Shown here in pieces: positions 27,759 through 37,048 of a stretch of 64,000 nucleotides of DNA. The notes beneath the pieces were generated by a model, which saw only the letters and a program-made list of their open reading frames with translations, had not been told where the DNA came from and did not search any database. The stretch's first letter is position 1. Each line of letters begins with the position of its first letter. The DNA lies in contig HG799465.1 of NCBI GenBank assembly GCA_000531095.1, forward strand, positions 333,900 to 397,899, in the 5' to 3' direction. Made by a program: the position numbers and the translations under genes. Source of the DNA: Gemmata massiliana. Lineage in GTDB: Bacteria > Planctomycetota > Planctomycetia > Gemmatales > Gemmataceae.

Positions 27759-29084
27759 GTGCAATTCCTTTCACGGCCAATCTTTGTGATTGCGCTGTTC
27801 CTGTCAGGCACCGGGTGCGCGAAGCCGGGCGGCGGGCCACCCGGTGGCGGACCGCCCAGCGGTCCCGTTGATGTCGAGGTAAGCACGCCGGTCCGCGGTA
27901 CCGTCACCGACGCGGAGGTGTTCACCGGTCGCACCCAAGCGGTCATGTCCGCCGACCTCCGCTGTCGGGTGTCCGGCTACCTGGAGAAAGTGCTCTTTCG
28001 CGAGGGCGAGGACGTGGAACTCGGCGCGCCGCTGTTCCAGCTCGAACTCAAGCCGTTTGAACTCGCGGTGCGCCAGGCGCGGGGAACGCTCGAACAGCAG
28101 AAGGCACAGTTGAAGTTCAACGAGGCGAACTACACGCGGATGAACGACACCTACAAGCAGGGTGTCGGCAGCGTAAGCGACCTCCAACAAGCACTCTCGT
28201 CCCGGGACGCTTCCGCCGCGGCTGTAGAAACCGCGACCGCAGCGCTGGAAACGGCCCAACAAAATCTCGCCTGGGCAACTGTCCGCGCGCCGTTCGCCGG
28301 GCGCATCAGCCGGCGCCAGGTGGACCCGGGGAACACGGTCGCGGCCGACACCACGATTCTCGCGTCGCTCGTCCAACTCGATCCCCTGTACGCCTACTTC
28401 GACATTGATGAGCGGACCGTTCTGCGCGTGCGCTCCCGGTTGGCTCCGAACGGCGCAACCAAGTCCGATCAGGCGCTGCCCGTTTCGCTCGGTCTGTCCG
28501 ACGAGCGCCCGGAAGAGTTCTCACGTTCCGGAGAGCTGAAGTTCACGGACAACAAGGTGGACCCGAACACCGGAACGCTCCGCGTGTGGGGCACGTTCGC
28601 GAACCCGAAGCGGGATCTGCACCCCGGGCTGTTCGTCCGCGTGCGGCTCCAGGTCGGCGCCCCGCGATCGGTGCTGATGGTAGCCGAGGCCGCACTCGGT
28701 TCGGACCAGGGTCGCAGGTACGTCTACGCCGTTGATGCCGAGAACCGCGCGGCCCGGGTGCCGATCGAAGTCGGTCCGCGTGCGAACGGGCTGATCGCGA
28801 TCGAAAAGGGGCTGACGGGCGACGAGCGCGTGATCGTCCGTGGGTTGCAGAACGTGCGCCCGAAATCAGAAGTGGTGGCGAAGGCGGTCGAGATGCCGCG
28901 AGTCAAATCGCCTCCTACCGGCGCGGGGCCGTCGGCGGCGGGTCCGGGAGGTGGGCCAGCGGGCGCGAGTGGCCCCACAACCGGGGCGCCTGCTCCGGCC
29001 CCATCCGAAGGACCGACGTCTCGCCCGCCCGCGGGTTCGGGTGGCCCGCCGGGTGGCCCCAAGAGCGGCAAGTCGGGTCGGTAA
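27759..29084 (+). CDS. RND efflux periplasmic adaptor (AcrA/MexA family), probable lipoprotein
   Basis: 441 residues from a GTG with AAGGAGAG 4 bases upstream. The N-terminus VQFLSRPIFVIALFLSGTGC is a lipoprotein-type signal with Cys20 as the likely lipidated residue. Barrel-sandwich and hairpin parts follow (SADLRCRVSGYLEKVLFREG, coiled-coil LEQQKAQLKFNEANYTRMN, ATVRAPFAGRISRRQVDPG), then beta-barrel and membrane-proximal domains. The last 75 residues are a Gly/Pro/Ser-rich tail. It links an inner-membrane RND pump to an outer-membrane channel; no TolC-like gene is in the window. Followed 30 bases later by the first pump. Confidence 0.92.
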   Translation: MQFLSRPIFVIALFLSGTGCAKPGGGPPGGGPPSGPVDVEVSTPVRGTVTDAEVFTGRTQAVMSADLRCRVSGYLEKVLFREGEDVELGAPLFQLELKPFELAVRQARGTLEQQKAQLKFNEANYTRMNDTYKQGVGSVSDLQQALSSRDASAAAVETATAALETAQQNLAWATVRAPFAGRISRRQVDPGNTVAADTTILASLVQLDPLYAYFDIDERTVLRVRSRLAPNGATKSDQALPVSLGLSDERPEEFSRSGELKFTDNKVDPNTGTLRVWGTFANPKRDLHPGLFVRVRLQVGAPRSVLMVAEAALGSDQGRRYVYAVDAENRAARVPIEVGPRANGLIAIEKGLTGDERVIVRGLQNVRPKSEVVAKAVEMPRVKSPPTGAGPSAAGPGGGPAGASGPTTGAPAPAPSEGPTSRPPAGSGGPPGGPKSGKSGR

Positions 29085-29114
29085 CCGCTCCGATCCACCA
29101 CATGAGACACCCAC

Positions 29115-32100
29115 ATGCTGAGTTACTTCTTCATCGATCGACCGGTGTTCGCCACCGTCCTGTCGCTCGTCGTGACGCTCGCCGGCGCGGTCGCGTTGGT
29201 GAATCTGCCGATGACGCAGTACCCGCCGATCACTCCGCCGAACATCACCGTTTCCGCTAGCTACCCCGGCGCCAGCGCGAAAGTCGTGGCCGACGCCGTG
29301 GCAGCGCCGATCGAGCAGGAGGTGAACGGGGTCGAGAACATGCTCTACATGTCCTCGAACTCGGCCAACGACGGCTCGTACAGCCTGAGCGTCACGTTCA
29401 AACCAGGGACCAACCTGGATTTCGCCCAGGTGCTCGTACAGAACCGGGTGAACCTGGCCCTTCCGCTGCTGCCCGACGTGGTCCGCCAGGCCGGAGTCAC
29501 GACCCGCAAGCGGAACCCGGACATGCTCATGGTCATCAACCTGTATTCCCCCACCGGGGAGTACGACCAGCTCCACCTCAGCAACTACACCGCCATCAAC
29601 ATTCGCGAAGAACTGGCGCGAGTGAAAGGGGTGGGCGACGTCGGGCTGTTCGGGAGCCTCGACTACAGCATGCGGGTCTGGGTCGATCCCGATCGACTGA
29701 CCTCAATGGGGATCACCGCCGGCGACGTACTCACCGCGATCCGCGAACAGAACCAGCAGGTCGCGGCGGGACAGGTCGGGCAGTCTCCGGTTCCCGATGG
29801 GCAGGCGTTCGAGTTCCCGATCCACGTCCTCGGCCGTCTGACCGCGCCGGAGGAGTTCGCCGACATCGTGATCCGCCGCACGGCCGACGGCCGACAGGTG
29901 CGCATTCGCGACGTCGGCCGCGTCGAACTCGGAGCCAAGAGCGTCGATACCTCGGACAAACTCGACGGCAAGCCGACAGCAAACATTGGCGTGTTCCAAC
30001 TGTCCGACGCGAACGCCCTGGAAGTGGCCGACCGCGTGCGGGCGAAGATGGAAGAACTGAAGGAAGCGTTCCCACCCGGGATCGAGTACACGATCGCCAA
30101 TGACAGCACACCGTTCATACGCGAGTCCGTCCAGGGGGTAGTCAAAACCCTCATCGAAGCCGTGGCACTGGTCGCGGTCGTGGTGCTGCTGTTCTTACAG
30201 TCGTGGCGCGCGGCCGTCATTCCGCTCGCCGCAGTCCCGGTCGCGGTCGTCGGCACGTTCGCAGCAATGGCCGCACTCGGTTTCACTCTGAACACGCTGA
30301 CGCTGTTCGGATTGGTGCTGGCGATCGGGATCGTGGTTGATGACGCCATCGTTGTGGTCGAAGCCGTTCAGCACAAGATCGAGCACGGGCTATCGCCGCG
30401 CGAAGCCACCCGCCGCGCGATGGAGGAAGTAAGCGGTCCTGTAATCGCAACCGGATTGGTGCTCGTTGCGGTGTTCGTTCCGTGTGCGTTCCTCGGGGGT
30501 ATTACCGGACTGTTCTTCCGCCAGTTCGCCGTAACCATCGCCGTCTCCACCGCCCTTTCTGCTCTCAACTCGCTGACACTCAGTCCCGCTTTGTGCGCGA
30601 TTCTACTGAAGCCCGCGGGCGTCCGAAAAGACCTACCGGGGCGGGTGCTCGATTTCCTCTTTGGGTGGTTCTTCCGGTTGTTCAATGCCGGAGTCGGGCG
30701 GTCTACGAGCCTGTACGCCCGGTGCGTCGGGTTAACCGTGCGCGTCACGCCGCTGGTGCTGATCGCGTACCTGGGTCTGCTGGGGCTGACATGGTGGGGA
30801 TTCGGCAAGCTCCCGACGGGGTACATCCCGAGCCAGGACCAGGGCCGGTTAATGTGCTCGATCCAGTTGCCCGACGCGGCCTCGCTGGAGCGTACCCAGG
30901 AAGTGGTGGACGAAGTGTCCCGGATCGCACGCGAAACTCCCGGGGTAGCTCACACGGTCGCTGTTTCGGGCCGGTCGCTCCCACTTGGCGCGAACGGATC
31001 GAACTACGGGACGATGCTCATCACCCTCGACCCGATCGAACAGCGCACGCACCCTTCACGTTCCGCGAACGCGATCAGCGCCGGTCTGCGGAAGGCGTTC
31101 ACCACTCGTCTGCCGGACGCTCTTGTCACGGTCATGGCTCCGCCCGCAGTGCCCGGTTTGGGATCGGCCGGCGGGTTCAAAGTGATGGTCGAAGATCGAA
31201 GCGGAGAAAATGACATCCTGCGCCTTCAAAGGAGCACCGAGCGCCTGATCGTTGAGGGGCGGAAAGACCCGCGGTTGGCCGGGCTGTTTACGGGGTTCCG
31301 GGCCGATGCGCCGCAACTGTTCGTGGACGTGAACCGGCAGCAGTGCCAAACGATGGGCGTACCCGTTGGGGACGTGTTCGCCGCGCAACAGGCGTTCCTC
31401 GGTTCGCGCTACGTGAACGACTTCAACCGGTTCGGTCGGACGTGGCAAGTAATCGTCCAGGCTGAAGGGCCGTTCCGCCACACCGTCGAGGACGCGAAGC
31501 GGATTCGAGTGCGGAACGACCAGGGCGGGATGGTCCCGCTGGGGGCCGTGCTCGACATCCGGGAGGTGGCCGGGCCGCTCGTGATTACCCGGTACAACAT
31601 GCACCCGGCCGCTGCGGTCATGGGTTCAACGGCCCCCAGGGTCAGTTCCGGGGACGGGATCGTGGCGATCGACCAACTCGCCGCCCGCGTGTTCCCGGAA
31701 GGGACGGCTCACGAATGGACGGAGATCAACTACATCCAGATCGACGCCGGGAAAAATATCTGGAACAAGCTCATCTTCCCGCTGTCGGTGCTGTTCGTGT
31801 TCCTCGTCCTGGCTGCCCAATACGAGAGTTGGGCGCTCCCGCTGGCCGTCATTCCGATCGTCCCGCTGTGCGTCCTGAGTTCGATCGCGGGCGTGGCGGT
31901 GGCCGGCTCGGACATCAACGTGTTCACGCAGATCGGGTTCGTGGTACTCATCGGGCTGGCGTGCAAGAACGCGGTGCTCATCGTCGAGTTCGCACGGGCG
32001 CTGCGAGCCGCCGGGCGCTCGGCCCGGGACGCGGTGGTCGAGGCCAGTCGACTGCGGTTGCGGCCGATCGTGATGACGTCGGTCGCATTCATTCTCGGGG

Positions 32101-32330
32101 TCATCCCGCTGGTTTTCGCGACCGGCTCCGGTGCCGAAATGCGACGCGCACTGGGTACAGCCGTATTTGCCGGGATGATCGGCGTCACAGTGTTCGGTTT
32201 GCTCCTCACGCCCGTGTTCTTCTTCGTCATCGAATGGGCGCTGAGGGGCGGTTGGGCCGCACCCGCTGGGTGCGCCGAATCGGGCAAGGCGGGTTGGATC
32301 TCGTTCGCCTGCGCCCGCTGTGGAGCCTGA
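29115..32330 (+). CDS. RND (HAE1) multidrug efflux pump 1, AcrB-like
   Basis: 1071 residues, the usual length. The N-terminus (LSYFFIDRPVFATVLSLVVT) is the classical first helix. The proton-relay pair is in GIVVDDAI (Asp-Asp near 407), the TM10 lysine in GLACKNAVLIVEFA and the TM11 arginine in LRLRPIVMTS. Periplasmic porter sequence such as FVLVQNRV-like and YVNDFNRFGRTWQV is present. Inner-membrane drug/proton antiporter; substrate unknown. The last 30 residues are a tail with three cysteines not seen in AcrB. Second gene of an adaptor-pump-pump set. Confidence 0.95.
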   Translation: MLSYFFIDRPVFATVLSLVVTLAGAVALVNLPMTQYPPITPPNITVSASYPGASAKVVADAVAAPIEQEVNGVENMLYMSSNSANDGSYSLSVTFKPGTNLDFAQVLVQNRVNLALPLLPDVVRQAGVTTRKRNPDMLMVINLYSPTGEYDQLHLSNYTAINIREELARVKGVGDVGLFGSLDYSMRVWVDPDRLTSMGITAGDVLTAIREQNQQVAAGQVGQSPVPDGQAFEFPIHVLGRLTAPEEFADIVIRRTADGRQVRIRDVGRVELGAKSVDTSDKLDGKPTANIGVFQLSDANALEVADRVRAKMEELKEAFPPGIEYTIANDSTPFIRESVQGVVKTLIEAVALVAVVVLLFLQSWRAAVIPLAAVPVAVVGTFAAMAALGFTLNTLTLFGLVLAIGIVVDDAIVVVEAVQHKIEHGLSPREATRRAMEEVSGPVIATGLVLVAVFVPCAFLGGITGLFFRQFAVTIAVSTALSALNSLTLSPALCAILLKPAGVRKDLPGRVLDFLFGWFFRLFNAGVGRSTSLYARCVGLTVRVTPLVLIAYLGLLGLTWWGFGKLPTGYIPSQDQGRLMCSIQLPDAASLERTQEVVDEVSRIARETPGVAHTVAVSGRSLPLGANGSNYGTMLITLDPIEQRTHPSRSANAISAGLRKAFTTRLPDALVTVMAPPAVPGLGSAGGFKVMVEDRSGENDILRLQRSTERLIVEGRKDPRLAGLFTGFRADAPQLFVDVNRQQCQTMGVPVGDVFAAQQAFLGSRYVNDFNRFGRTWQVIVQAEGPFRHTVEDAKRIRVRNDQGGMVPLGAVLDIREVAGPLVITRYNMHPAAAVMGSTAPRVSSGDGIVAIDQLAARVFPEGTAHEWTEINYIQIDAGKNIWNKLIFPLSVLFVFLVLAAQYESWALPLAVIPIVPLCVLSSIAGVAVAGSDINVFTQIGFVVLIGLACKNAVLIVEFARALRAAGRSARDAVVEASRLRLRPIVMTSVAFILGVIPLVFATGSGAEMRRALGTAVFAGMIGVTVFGLLLTPVFFFVIEWALRGGWAAPAGCAESGKAGWISFACARCGA

Positions 32331-32479
32331 CTCGCACGGTCGTCGGCGCAACCCGGGAGCGATTCCGCGTCGCCCGCTCAACTCCGATCAACGCGCGCAC
32401 GTCCGCGATCACTTTACAACCCGAACCAATCGCGACCCGCAGCGCGGTCCTGTCCAATCATTCTGAGGTGGTCCCTTAA

Positions 32480-35400
32480 ATGTCCCATTTCTTCATCGGC
32501 CGGCCGATCTTCGCGGCCGTGCTGTCGATCGCGATCGTACTGACCGGCGGGATCGCGCTGTCGACGTTGCCGGTCGCGCAGTACCCGGAGATCGCCCCGC
32601 CGACGGTGGAAGTCTCCGCAGTGTACCCGGGGGCGAACGCGCGGGTGGTCGCGGACACCGTGGCCTCGCCGATCGAGCAGCAGGTGAACGGCGTCGAGAA
32701 GATGCTGTACATGTCGTCGCAATGCACGAACGACGGGGTATACACCCTAACTGCCACGTTCGAGCCGGGAGCGGATCTGAACATCGCGCAGGTGCTGGTC
32801 CAGAACCGGGTGTCGATGGCCGAACCGGTGCTCCCGGATTTGGTTCGGCGGCGCGGGATCTCGGTGAAGAAGAAGTCGCCGAACATCCTAATGATGGTCA
32901 ACCTGTTCACGACCGAACAGAGCGGCGACCAGGCCGCGACCAACCTGTTCCTGAGTAACTACGCGACCATCCAGATCGCCGACGGGCTGAAGCGGATTCC
33001 CGGGGTCGGCGACGTGACCTACCTGGGCCAGCGCGACTACAGCATGCGGCTGTGGCTCGACCCGCAGAAGCTCCAGGCGGTCGGGCTGACGCCCCAAGAC
33101 GTGATCGCGGCAGTCAACGAGCAAAACATCCAGGTGGCGGCCGGGCAGATCGGCCAGCAGCCAACTCCGTCCGGGCAGGTGTTCCAGTACACCATGACCA
33201 CTTTGGGGCGGCTGGAAACTCCCGAACAGTTCGGGGAAATCGTGCTCAAGCGCGGGCTGGATGGCACGCTCGTTTACATGCGAGATGTGGCCCGGATCGA
33301 ACTGGGGGCACTCTCCTACGACCAGAGCTGCACCCTAAACGGGCGCCCGTCGGTGGCCCTGTCGGTGTACCAACTTCCCGGGTCGAATGCACTGGAAGTA
33401 TCCGGCCGCGTGAAGGCGAAAATGGAGGAACTGCGAGAGCATTTTCCGGCCGGGATCGATTACGCGATCGTGTACGACACCACCCCGTTCATCAACGAAT
33501 CGATCCGCGAAGTGTTCCGCACCTTGATCGAAGCCGTGGTGCTGGTCGCGGCGGTCGTGCTGCTGTTCCTGCAGTCGTGGCGTGCGGCCATCATTCCGCT
33601 CGCCGCGGTCCCGGTCGCGGTCGTTGGCACGTTCGCGGCCCTGACCTGTGCGGGGTTCAGTTTGAACACGCTGACGCTGTTCGGGCTGGTACTCGCGATC
33701 GGAATCGTCGTCGACGACGCCATCGTCGTGGTCGAGGCCGTCCAACACCACGTGGACCACGGCATGACGCCACGCGACGCGGCCGCGCGAGCCATGAACG
33801 AAGTGAGCGGCCCCGTCGTGGCGGTCGGGTTGGTGCTGTCCGCAGTGTTCATCCCGTGTGCGTTCCTCGGGGGCGTGACCGGGCAGTTCTTCCGCCAGTT
33901 CGCGGTCACCATCGCGGTCAGTACACTGCTGTCCGCGTTCAACTCGCTCACGCTCAGCCCGGCACTCGCCGCGCTCCTGCTCCGCCCCCAACGTGGCCAC
34001 CGCGCGGAAGCTTTACCGCGAATCGGATATCTGGCCCTGGGAGCCGGGCTTGGGGCCGCGGCCGCCATGCGGTGGCCCGTTGCGGTTGGCGAATTGGTCG
34101 GGATGGCGGTCCCCGCATGGAGCTGGATCGCGATCGGCGCACTGGCTGGTGCGGTCGTGGGCCGGCTCCTGGCTCGTCCGGTGGATGCGCTGTTGGGCTG
34201 GTCGTTCGGCGCGTTCAATCACTGGTTCGACCGCGGTACGAATTGGTACACGCGGATCGTGGCCGGGTTACTGCGTGTTACTCCGATCGTGCTACTCGTT
34301 TACGGCGGTCTACTCGGGCTGACGTACACGACCTTCACCCGCACTCCAACCGGGTTCATCCCGGCTCAGGACAAAGGGTACCTACTGGTCGACATCCGGC
34401 TCCCGGATGCGTCCTCCGCACAACGAACGGCCGAAGTGGTCCGCCGCGTCGAATCAGCTGCACGCAGCGCGCCTGGAGTGAAGGACGCGATCGCGGTGTC
34501 CGGGCAATCCCTTCTTCAGAACGCGGCTGCACCGAACTTCGGCTCGCTGTACTTGATGCTCGACCCTTTCGACCAACGGCGCACACCCGACCTATCGGCC
34601 GACGCGATCGTGTCCGCGCTCCAGGAGCGGCTCCGGGCCGAAGTGCCGGACGCGGTGGTGGCCGTGTTCGGGGCGCCGCCGGTCGAAGGGCTGGGCACAG
34701 CGGGCGGCTTCAAGATCATCGTCGAGGACCGATCGGCCGGCGATCTGGTCAACCTTCAGACCGCGGCCGACCGGGTCGTCGCTACCGCAACCAACGACCC
34801 GGCACTCCAGCGCGTATCCACGAGCTTCCGGGCCGATGTTCCGTGGCTGGAACTGGTGATCGACCGGGCGCAGGCCAAGGACCGCGGGGTGTCCATCGAC
34901 TCCATCCGGACCACGATCGAAGCGAGCCTCGGGCCGTACTACGTGAACGACTTCAACCGGTTCGGGCGCACGTGGAAGGTGAACGTGCAGGCGCGAGACG
35001 TGTACCGCCAGGACGCCGCGGCGGTCGGTCAGTTGAAGGTGCGCGGAGCGGGCGGCGGAATGGTACCGCTCGGGTCACTGGCATCCGTTCGACCGACGAG
35101 CGGTCCGGTCCTGGTGATGCGGTACAACATGTACCAGTCGGCAGCCATTAACGCGGACACGGCCCCAGGAAGCAGTTCCGGCGAAGCACTCGCGCGACTC
35201 AGCGGAACCGCACGAAGCGGACTACCGCCAACGATGCGCGCCGAGTGGACCGAACTGGCACTGCTCCAACTTCAGGCCGGCGACACGGCCATGTGGGTGT
35301 TCCTGCTCGCGGTCGTTCTCGTGTTCCTGGTGTTGGCGGCTCAGTATGAGAGTTGGGCGCTGCCGCTGGCTGTCATCCTGGTCGTGCCGATGTGTTTACT

Positions 35401-35842
35401 GTGTGCCCTCGTCGGCGTGCTCATGGCCCGGCTGGACATGAACATCTTCACGCAGATCGGGTTCGTGGTGCTCATCGGGCTGGCGTGCAAGAATGCGATC
35501 CTCATCGTCGAGTTCGCCAAGCAAAAGCGCGAAGAAGGCCTGGACCGCCGGGCCGCGACTCTGGCCGCGTGCCAACTGCGGTTGCGGCCGATTGTGATGA
35601 CTTCGATCGCGTTCATCCTGGGGGTGGCCCCGCTGCTGGTGGCCGAGGGCGCGGGTGCCGAAATGCGGCGCGCACTGGGCACCGCGGTGTTCGCGGGAAT
35701 GATCGGAGTGACCGCGTTCGGCATCTTCCTCACGCCCGTGTTCTACTTCGCCATCCAGTGGTTCGTCGATCAGCGGTCCGCACCTGTCCTGGCGCCGCAA
35801 GGCGCCGAAGTTGAGTCGTCGCACGACCTCCAATCCGTTTAG
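32480..35842 (+). CDS. RND (HAE1) multidrug efflux pump 2, AcrB-like with extra membrane hairpin
   Basis: 1120 residues, about 50-70 longer than AcrB. All proton-relay residues are present (GIVVDDAI near 408, GLACKNAILIVEFA, LRLRPIVMTS). GAGGTGG lies 8 bases before the ATG. Its distinctive part is an insertion at about residues 505-570, between TM6 and TM7, with two hydrophobic stretches (YLALGAGLGAAAAMRWPVAV and AWSWIAIGALAGAVVGRLL) that pump 1 lacks. It is 150 bases downstream of pump 1 and shares its single adaptor gene. By analogy with MdtBC the two pumps might assemble together, but that is an inference. Confidence 0.95.
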   Translation: MSHFFIGRPIFAAVLSIAIVLTGGIALSTLPVAQYPEIAPPTVEVSAVYPGANARVVADTVASPIEQQVNGVEKMLYMSSQCTNDGVYTLTATFEPGADLNIAQVLVQNRVSMAEPVLPDLVRRRGISVKKKSPNILMMVNLFTTEQSGDQAATNLFLSNYATIQIADGLKRIPGVGDVTYLGQRDYSMRLWLDPQKLQAVGLTPQDVIAAVNEQNIQVAAGQIGQQPTPSGQVFQYTMTTLGRLETPEQFGEIVLKRGLDGTLVYMRDVARIELGALSYDQSCTLNGRPSVALSVYQLPGSNALEVSGRVKAKMEELREHFPAGIDYAIVYDTTPFINESIREVFRTLIEAVVLVAAVVLLFLQSWRAAIIPLAAVPVAVVGTFAALTCAGFSLNTLTLFGLVLAIGIVVDDAIVVVEAVQHHVDHGMTPRDAAARAMNEVSGPVVAVGLVLSAVFIPCAFLGGVTGQFFRQFAVTIAVSTLLSAFNSLTLSPALAALLLRPQRGHRAEALPRIGYLALGAGLGAAAAMRWPVAVGELVGMAVPAWSWIAIGALAGAVVGRLLARPVDALLGWSFGAFNHWFDRGTNWYTRIVAGLLRVTPIVLLVYGGLLGLTYTTFTRTPTGFIPAQDKGYLLVDIRLPDASSAQRTAEVVRRVESAARSAPGVKDAIAVSGQSLLQNAAAPNFGSLYLMLDPFDQRRTPDLSADAIVSALQERLRAEVPDAVVAVFGAPPVEGLGTAGGFKIIVEDRSAGDLVNLQTAADRVVATATNDPALQRVSTSFRADVPWLELVIDRAQAKDRGVSIDSIRTTIEASLGPYYVNDFNRFGRTWKVNVQARDVYRQDAAAVGQLKVRGAGGGMVPLGSLASVRPTSGPVLVMRYNMYQSAAINADTAPGSSSGEALARLSGTARSGLPPTMRAEWTELALLQLQAGDTAMWVFLLAVVLVFLVLAAQYESWALPLAVILVVPMCLLCALVGVLMARLDMNIFTQIGFVVLIGLACKNAILIVEFAKQKREEGLDRRAATLAACQLRLRPIVMTSIAFILGVAPLLVAEGAGAEMRRALGTAVFAGMIGVTAFGIFLTPVFYFAIQWFVDQRSAPVLAPQGAEVESSHDLQSV

Positions 35843-35911
35843 AGATGATGCGCTGCGCCACCGCGTTTAGAATGTGCCGAGGTTCGGGTTCACCCTCAAC
35901 AGGAGTAGCCA

Positions 35912-37024
35912 ATGAACGGCTCGATCCGGACGATTCCGCCTTCGACCGGGCGCAGCGGCGTGAAGTTGCTCGCAGTGTGCAGTGCAGCGCTGCTCATCGG
36001 ACTGACGCTCTACGCCTCGCGCGATTCCCTCCCGCCGGTGCCGGACTTAGCGGCCGAAGAATCGCGCGACCAAAAGCCCGCAGCGCCCGCTCCGCGTGCG
36101 GTCGAGGCGGCGAATGCGTTCCTCGACGCTCTCGACGCCAAACTGCGGGAAAAGGTGCAGCTCGAATACAGTAGCGACAAGAAGCCCAACTGGTCCAATC
36201 TCCCGGTGAGCTTCGTCCCGCGGAACGGCGTTCCGCTCGGCGACCTGACGAAAGAACAGCGGAACAAGGCGATGAGCGTGGTCGCATCGGTTCTCAGCAA
36301 AGACGGGTATCAGAAGGTGATCGACATTATGGACGGCGACCAGAAATTGGTCGGCAACGCGGGCAAGGGAGGCGGAAAGGGGCCGCTATTCGGAAAGGAT
36401 CTGTACTACCTGGCGATCTTCGGCACGCCGTCCGAAACGAAGCCGTGGATGGTGCAGTTCGGCGGGCACCACCTGGGCATCAACGTGACCGTGATCGGTA
36501 AACACTTCGTTCTCACCCCGACGCACACGGGGGCACAACCGGCCCTATTTAAGCGAGACGACAAAGAGGTGCGACCGCTCGGCGCCGAAAGCGACGCGGC
36601 GTTCAAACTGATAGCGGCCCTGAACGAGAAACAGCGCGCGGAAGCAATTATCGGCGCGCGGTCCCAACAGGAACTCCTCCTGGGACCGGGGCGCGACGGC
36701 AAAACGATCGAGCCGAAGGGGATTAAAGGCTCCGCGCTCACCGCCGACCAGCAAGTGCTGCTCCTGGACGTGATCGGCGCGTGGGTCAACATCGTGGAAC
36801 CCGACGCGGCCGCGGTGCGAATGGCGGCGATCAAGGAGAAGATCGGCGACACGCACTTCGCGTGGAGCGGCCCGACCGAGAAGGGCAAGGCCGCCTATTT
36901 CCGGGTTCAGGGACCGAACGTGGTGATCGAGTACGCCCCGCAGGGCGGCACCGACCACATCCACACCGTCATCCGCAACCCGGAAGACGACTACGGAGTG
37001 GGAACCGCGAAAACGCTGAAGTAA
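35912..37024 (+). CDS. DUF3500 domain protein
   Basis: 370 residues. A single N-terminal hydrophobic segment (LLAVCSAALLIGLTLYAS, about 19-36) after a basic start anchors or exports the protein. The rest matches the DUF3500 pattern: NAFLDALDAKLREKVQLEY, WSNLPVSFVPRNGVPLGDLT, and WMVQFGGHHLGINVTV. DUF3500 function is unknown. AGGAG precedes the ATG by 7 bases. It starts 69 bases after the RND pump 2 stop on the same strand but need not belong to the operon; it ends 24 bases from the convergent alkyltransferase gene. Confidence 0.85.
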   Translation: MNGSIRTIPPSTGRSGVKLLAVCSAALLIGLTLYASRDSLPPVPDLAAEESRDQKPAAPAPRAVEAANAFLDALDAKLREKVQLEYSSDKKPNWSNLPVSFVPRNGVPLGDLTKEQRNKAMSVVASVLSKDGYQKVIDIMDGDQKLVGNAGKGGGKGPLFGKDLYYLAIFGTPSETKPWMVQFGGHHLGINVTVIGKHFVLTPTHTGAQPALFKRDDKEVRPLGAESDAAFKLIAALNEKQRAEAIIGARSQQELLLGPGRDGKTIEPKGIKGSALTADQQVLLLDVIGAWVNIVEPDAAAVRMAAIKEKIGDTHFAWSGPTEKGKAAYFRVQGPNVVIEYAPQGGTDHIHTVIRNPEDDYGVGTAKTLK

Positions 37025-37048
37025 CGCGGCTTGCGGCCCCAGAGGTGC

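Noticed and set aside
33052-35151. 699-codon open frame inside RND pump 2
   Set aside because: Shadow of the pump gene, dominated by Arg and Gly with no hydrophobic segments.
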